Shown: positions 58,630 through 64,000 of the stretch, piece by piece
Layout: every line of letters starts with the position of its first letter
Position numbering within the stretch: position 1 is the stretch's first letter
Assembly: GCF_002994745.2 (NCBI RefSeq)
Contig: NC_037092.1
Location: forward strand, 85,170,824-85,234,823
Origin: Rosa chinensis
Taxonomy: Eukaryota > Streptophyta > Magnoliopsida > Rosales > Rosaceae
Length of the DNA stretch: 64,000 nt
Direction of reading: 5' to 3'
Program-made: the position numbers and the translations under genes
Notes under the pieces: model-generated
What the model was told of the DNA's origin: nothing
The model's database searches: none
The model's input: the letters and a program-made list of their open reading frames with translations, nothing else

Positions 58630-58845
58630 TGTTCAAGGAAAACCTAATTTGTGTTTAGCCCAAACTCTAGGTTACTTAACCTAGTGGTAATAGGGTTCAA
58701 TCAGAAGGATCTAGATTCCTAATCTATGTACGATTACTTTTCTTGTATGATTGAGATTCTATGCATTGTAATCCTCTATATAAAGAGGCCCCTATTATCA
58801 ATGAGAAGACAGCGAATTTCTCTCAATTTCTTATTCCCTAAAACA
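58630..58845 (+). repeat. 5' LTR of copia B
   Basis: Starts TGTTCAAGGAAAACC and ends ATTCCCTAAAACA, 216 bp; clearly related to the LTRs of copia A (shared 'ggatctagattcct', 'ctatataaagag'). It is followed by CGTTATCAGCACGAGC. Confidence 0.88.
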
Positions 58846-59029
58846 CGTTATCAGCACGAGCTTCTAACCCTGAAACCCTAGTTTCGTAGCCCTCAAAATC
58901 CCACAACTACCACCCCACATATCGAAGCCCTGATCCTAAGGAGCCCAGAACCGGCGGCGGAACCACCGGAAACGGCTGGAATCGACCTGAACTGGCCGTC
59001 GGAAAATCCGAACTGGCCCCTGCCCTATG

Positions 59030-59290
59030 CCTGCCCCCTGCGAGCCCTGCCGAGTAGCTGCCGAGACCTGCCGACAGCCCCTGCAAGCCTCCTGCCGAGT
59101 GCTGCCGACATCTGCCGAGAGCTCTGCATAGCCCCTGCCGACCCCCGTCGACATCTGCCGAGAGCTCCGCATAACCCCTGCCGACACCTGCCGAGCGCCT
59201 GCCGAGACCTACGCACCCCTGTGCCTGCATCTGCCGACAGCTGCCTAGCTCCTGAGCAGCACTTGCCGAGCAACTGCCTGCCAGCCCTGC
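59030..59290 (+). repeat. CTGCCGA-type minisatellite in copia B leader
   Basis: Imperfect units of about 10-20 bp built on 'cctgccga' (ctgccgagacctgccgacag and so on) fill the leader between primer site and gag. Copy A has 'ctgccc', 'cctgcagcccttgagc' words at the same place but no such array. Long minus-strand frames here are by-products of the repeat. Confidence 0.75.
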
Positions 59291-59809
59291 ACAGCCTCCT
59301 CACAGCCCTGCAGCAGCTCCGCACAACCCCTGCAGTAGCCCTGCATAACTCCGGCCACCACCGCCGGCCACCAGTTTCCAGCCTTTTTTCAGCTACCTCC
59401 GGTGACCCTTTTTCCGGCCATCTACAGTGACTTTTCCGATCAAGTTTTCCGGCCAATTTTCAAGGTAAACTTTTTTAAAAGTTCCCGTTTTTCAAGTTTT
59501 TCAATTTCTTCTTCTTTTTCTCGGGGACTTCCAACATCCCTTCTTCTACCCCCCTTTCTTCTTCATAGGGGAGACCAAAAGCCGAACTGTGGGGGTTCTT
59601 GCTCACTCCAAGCTTGGAGCTTGTAGAGTCCTCCAAACTTAGAGTTTGTTGAGAAGAAAAATGATCGACCACATACATCATTGTTTCGATCTAATCCAAA
59701 ACCCCTCTTGGAATCGGATTTCCTTGGAAGCGACTACGCTCAGAAATTTATTTGTTTTTCATGGTAGCCTTTTTCGCTCCGAAACTAACCTTACTTGTTG
59801 TTTTTCAGG

Positions 59810-60919
59810 ATGGGTAACCTGAACAAGTTGAGCTTCGCTCCACTAGAGACAACAGGCGCAGGATACCACAAGTGGGTCCGTGATATGCGCCAGCATCTTA
59901 AGGCTGATGGGATCCTGAGTACGATCCACAAGCCAAGTCAGGACGTACTTACTCCTCAACAAGCTGCTGCTTTTGAAGCAAATAGAGCTACGAGAGAGGC
60001 TAATGAAGCAAAAGCCATCATTATCATGACAAGGCACATGAATGACGCGCTCCAGAATGAGTACCTCAATGAGGAAGACCTAAGAAAACTATGGGTAGAA
60101 CTCGAGCAGTGTTTTGGCAACATCCGTGATTCCCTGCTTCCAGACTTAGAAGTGAGATGGCATAGCCTCCGCTTCTGTGATTTCAAGTCTGTACTTGACT
60201 ACAATTCAGAAGCACTTCGTATCAAGTCTTTGATGGAATTCTGTAGACAGAAAATCACTGATACGATGTTGATCGAGAAGACTCTCTCCACCTTCCCAGT
60301 CTTTGCATTAATGATAGCCAAAAACTATCAGATTGATGTTAATGTTGGACGCATCGCATGATTTCATGAGCTAATTGGAGCCATGAACGTAGCTGAAAAG
60401 CACGACAACATACTTGTGAAGAACTATAACTCTAGACCAGTGGGAACCAAATCAAATCCGGAGTCTAATTATAGTCACGCCTCCAAGGGAGGACGCAAGG
60501 AGCGAAACCCTAAGATTAGGGATAATTCTGGACGTTCTGGTCTATATTCTCGCCCTAAAGAGGAAGGAAATCGCCAAGATAGGCGTGCAAGGAACCGTTG
60601 AGGTAAACGTGTGAAGAGAGAGAGAGGCCAAGCCTCCGGTTATGGTGGTGACGCCACCAAGGGTATCAACCGTCCTCAACGCGCTTCTAAAGCGCCTCGA
60701 TCAAGGGAACCTGACCATAATGATGCTTGTCTCAGATGTGGATCAATTGGACATTGGGCAAAGGCATGTAGAGCATCCCAGAATGTTGCAAACGCATACA
60801 AGATGTATCGTGAAGCAAGGGAGGCAAATTACATGGAACAAGAAGATCAAGATGGAGATCTCGATCTAAAGGTGGAAGACTTCAAGAATCAAGACCCAGA
60901 AACTGGCGATTTTGATTAA
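59810..60919 (+). pseudogene. Copia B gag remnant
   Basis: Starts MGNLNKLSFAPLETTGAGYH. It reads through the gag core (LWVELEQCFGNIRDSLLPDL), with TGA at 60,359-60,361 and again at 60,599-60,601, and reaches a zinc knuckle CLRCGSIGHWAKAC at about 60,738 and a stop at 60,917-60,919. Both TGAs could be CGA changed by C-to-T transition, as expected of methylated DNA. Otherwise the frame is intact. Confidence 0.85.
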
Positions 60920-61349
60920 GTCTTTTTATTTTCCAAGAGATGTAGGCAATTGCCATATTATTTTTATAGTAGATGCCAATGATATTAGTCTTTCTTCAAA
61001 GTAGGCGTACTCAATGTAAGTGTGATGTCTAGGAAGGTTTTGAGATAAGTGGTACTTAAGTGAGCTTTGCTCCACCGACATCTCTCTACTCACCTGGTCA
61101 CATTTGCATTGGAATTACCGAAAGGAGTTAGACGACTACCATTGTTTTGCATTAGGTAGTTCATTGGATTAGGTTTCCTTTGGTTAAAGAAACGATGACG
61201 TAATTCCGTTTGGCTTATTAATAAAAGTTGAGTTCTTTTCTTTATGACTCCTTTTTAATTACGAGCTTTTCTTTTAGGAATGGATGAACTTTAATGTCTT
61301 GCGGATAGTGCGACTACGCATACCATTCTACGACATAGGCAATTATTCT

Positions 61350-62650
61350 TAAAGATGTTGCCTACGTATTCCTCTGTGACTACGATGGCTGGGCCATCAG
61401 GTTTAGTTCAAGGACATGGAATGGCCCAATTCCTATTGCCTAATGGCACCTTGATTAAAGTTACTGAAGCTCTCTACGCTCCTAAGGAAAATCGAAGCTT
61501 ATTGAGTTTTAAAGATATAAGAGCCAACGGATTCCATGCGGAAATGCATAATGAGAACGGAAGAGAGTTCCTTTGCATTACCTCTAATGATTGCGGAAGA
61601 AAGCGCATCTTAGAGAAGCTTATGTGTCAATCTAGTGGACTCTATGTCACTACAATTCGACCTATTGAATCCAATAATATAATAAGAGAAGATCTCTTGG
61701 ATTCTGACACATATTGGCTTTGGCATGATCGACTAGGACATCCTGGCCGTGATATGATGCTCCGTATACTAAAGACTTCACACGGACATCCATTCTTCAG
61801 AGTGAGAAGAAGCAAGGATCAAAAATTGATCCCTGGACTTAGCAAGACCGCAACAATTGCAGCATCTGGCGCTGCAGCCGTCTTGGGGCGCCATAGTGCC
61901 GCCCAAGTCCCATGTGGTGACGCCACCATTGACTCCAACCATGAGCATGACGCCATGGTTGTACCTCCTAGTGGCCATGACGCTACACACACCAATTTCC
62001 ATGGCTCTAACGCCATAATGGGAGATGTAGTCACCCATTTTGCTTCTAATAGCGTTGCAAACGCTCAGGCCCAACCAAAATCCTCATTGGTTGCTTTTAA
62101 GGCCCCTCGCTCATTTTGCAAAGCCTGTTCCTTCGGGAAACTAGGACCGAGACCGTCCTATGCAAAGGATCCTAAAATAGTCATTCTGTTCTTACAGAGA
62201 ATCCAAGGGGATATCTGTGGACCAATTCAACCATCATGCGGACCTTTTAAATACTTTATGGTATTGGTTGATGCGTCGACACGCTGGTCACATGTCGCGC
62301 TGTTGTCCACTCGAAATGCTGCATATGCTAAACTCCTCGCCCAGATTATCCGTCTACGGCTCACTACCCTGACCATCCTATTAAGTCAATTCGACTTGAT
62401 AATGCTGGGGAGTTTACATCGAAAACATTCGATGACTATTGCATGTCACTGGGGATTGATGTAGAGCATCCAGTTCCCCATGTTCATACCCAAAATGGTC
62501 TCGCGGAAGCCGCTATCAAATGACTACAAATGATAGCTCGGACATTGGTTATGCGCACCAATCTCCCTGTTTCTGCTTGGGGATATGCAATATTGCATGC
62601 AGCGAAGCTAATTCATCTACGACCTACTGCAACCTAATCTTACTCTGCGT
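61350..62650 (+). pseudogene. Copia B protease end, pre-integrase and integrase
   Basis: An open frame from 61,355 (370 codons) carries SGLYVTTIRPI, YWLWHDRLGHPGRDMM (GAG-pre-integrase), an Ala/His/Asp/Met-rich insertion (about 61,860-62,070), CKACSFGKLG and the start of the integrase core (GDICGPIQPS, YFMVLVDASTRWS). Near 62,380 the frame shifts; the continuing integrase reads EFTSKTFDDYC in another frame. The zinc-binding HHCC region is split by the insertion, which copy A shares. Confidence 0.85.
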
Positions 62651-64000
62651 TACAGCTAGTGACTGGGTACAAGCCTGATATCTCGCACTTACGCATTTTT
62701 GGGTGTGCCATTTATGTGCCTATTACGCCGCCACAGTGTACTAAGATGGGTCCACAACGACGAATGGGCATTTATGTTGGATATGAATCTCCAACGATTG
62801 TCCGCTACCTTGAACCCTTGACAGGTGATCTCTTTACCGCTAGATTTGCGGATTGTCACTTTGATGAGACAGTCTTCCCGTCGTTAGGGGGAGATAAGAA
62901 CACAGATGTTCAACATAAATGACAGGAATTGTAGTGGTCTGTCCCCACTATGTCTCATCTCGATCCCCGTACCGCACAGTCTGAACTTGAAGTGCGAAGA
63001 ATAATCGAGCTCCAGAACATAGCAGATACTCTGCCTGATGCGTTTTCTGATATTGCTAAAGTGACGAGATCACACATACCTGCTGCAAACGTGCCTGCAA
63101 GGATTGATGTCCCAAACACTGGACATCTCGCCACTCCTGTGACACCAGGAGATGGCGCCATTGCCCAATGATGTGGCGTCTATGGCCGCAGGTCCCCCAA
63201 GGAAGCGCGGTAGACCAATTGGTTCGAAGGATACTCGCCCTAGAAAGAGAATGAATGAGGCACAAACAAATCCTTTGATCATCGATACTCAAAATCCGTC
63301 CCATGAGAATGTTCCGGATTATAGTTATGTCCAAGAGACATCATTGGGGGATGCCTCAATGTCAGAACCTATCCTTGAGAACGTAGAGATCTCTGTAAAT
63401 TACACTAGTGTACATGGGACGTGGGCAAGAAGTTCTATCATCATTGATGATGTATTCGCGTATTTAGTGGCGCGTGAGATTATTGAGACCGATGACATTG
63501 AACCACGCTCCGTTGATGATTGCCAACGTAGAGCTGATTGGCCAAAATGGAAAGATGTGATCCAGGCAGAACTTGATTCTCTAACGAAAAGAAAGGTATT
63601 CGGACCAGTTGTGTCAATACCTCCCAACACCAAACCAGTTGGTCACAAATGGGTATTCGTTAGAAAGCGTAATGAGAAAAACGAGATTGTAAGATACAAA
63701 GCTCACCTTGTGGCGCAAGGCTTCTCACAACGCCCTGGAATTGACTACGAGGAGACATATTCTCCCGTAATGGACGTCATAACGTTCCGCTACCTTATCA
63801 GTTTGGTAGTTTCCGAAAAACTGAATATGCAGCTTATGGATGTGGTTACTGCGTATCTATATGGGGATCTAGATATAGAAATATACATGAAGGTTCCAGA
63901 TGGACTTCAGTTACCCAAGTCAAGTGGCTCTAAACCATGGAGCGCGTTTGCTATAAGATTGAAACGCTCACTATATGGATTGAAACAATCCGGACGGATG
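62650..64000 (+). pseudogene. Copia B integrase end and reverse transcriptase
   Basis: From 62,659 the integrase C-terminal part reads PDISHLRIFGCAIYVP and GIYVGYESPTIVRYLEP, ending at a TGA near 62,922. The variable linker follows. From about 63,520 the RT reads WPKWKDVIQAELDSL, HKWVFVRKRNEKNEI, AHLVAQGFSQRPGIDYEETY and SLYGLKQSG at the window edge. The RT stretch is open over 480 bp. Confidence 0.88.

Larger units (their letters stand above)
58630..64000 (+). mobile_element. Ty1/copia retrotransposon B, runs off the window
   Basis: The 5' LTR, primer site, gag, GAG-pre-integrase, integrase and RT are collinear with copia A but without its nested insertions. The window ends in the RT at LYGLKQSG, so RNase H and the 3' LTR lie beyond. 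Gag has two in-frame TGA codons and the integrase a frameshift, so this copy is not autonomous. Confidence 0.92.

Noticed and set aside
58907..59456. Two long minus-strand frames (107 and 143 codons)
   Set aside because: They run through the CTGCCGA minisatellite in the copia B leader; their Arg/Gly/Ala composition is a by-product of the repeat.

Overview
This is a plant nuclear window. Genes are split by GT/AG introns, spacing is AT-rich, and LTR retrotransposons and short DNA transposons are nested in one another. The resistance-gene types and repeat types suggest Rosaceae, perhaps Rosoideae (rose/strawberry group); that assignment is a memory-based inference. No tRNA, rRNA or CRISPR array was seen.

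Core, about 9-42 kb: a tandem, same-strand (minus) cluster of NLR resistance genes in all stages of decay. From right to left: E (38,398-41,996), almost complete, with an N-terminal membrane anchor, TIR, NB-ARC and LRR and one 1-bp frameshift; D (34,949-37,193), an intact ARC2-LRR reading frame with no TIR or P-loop; LRR and N-terminal relics near 31.6 and 27.1 kb; C (22,744-25,769), a full-length pseudogene; B (16,978-18,672), a broken copy whose P-loop region is replaced by unrelated sequence; and A. The TIR domains are joined to an NB-ARC of the non-TIR (CNL, At4g27190/RPS2-like) type, with kinase-2 ending in DDVW. Gene A (9,150-13,798) is the most striking item: a truncated NB-ARC with a good Walker A motif runs inside one exon, in frame, into a complete MEKK1-type MAPKKK kinase domain. 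All seven downstream exons keep phase and all catalytic motifs are present. Its upstream TIR part is broken and cut off by a copia fragment.

Left edge, 0.1-8 kb: a stretch duplicated near 27.3-28.8 kb; a hAT-type element with an exact 8-bp target duplication that cuts an AT-hook coding relic and supplies its stop codon; and a 1.84-kb solo LTR with a 5-bp target duplication. Between the NLR copies lie a degenerate gypsy-like tract (19-22.5 kb), a fold-back element (29.4 kb), a long-TIR MITE (37.8-38.4 kb) and a second hAT-like element (42.3-43.4 kb).

Right edge, 46.5-64 kb: two copies of one Ty1/copia family on the plus strand. Copy A (46,521-57,550) has both LTRs and a GATAA target duplication, and was later hit by a 3-kb gypsy-type solo LTR and by a DNA element carrying intron-containing exons of a CDP-diacylglycerol synthase gene. 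Copy B (58,630 to the window end) is younger-looking but has stop codons in gag.
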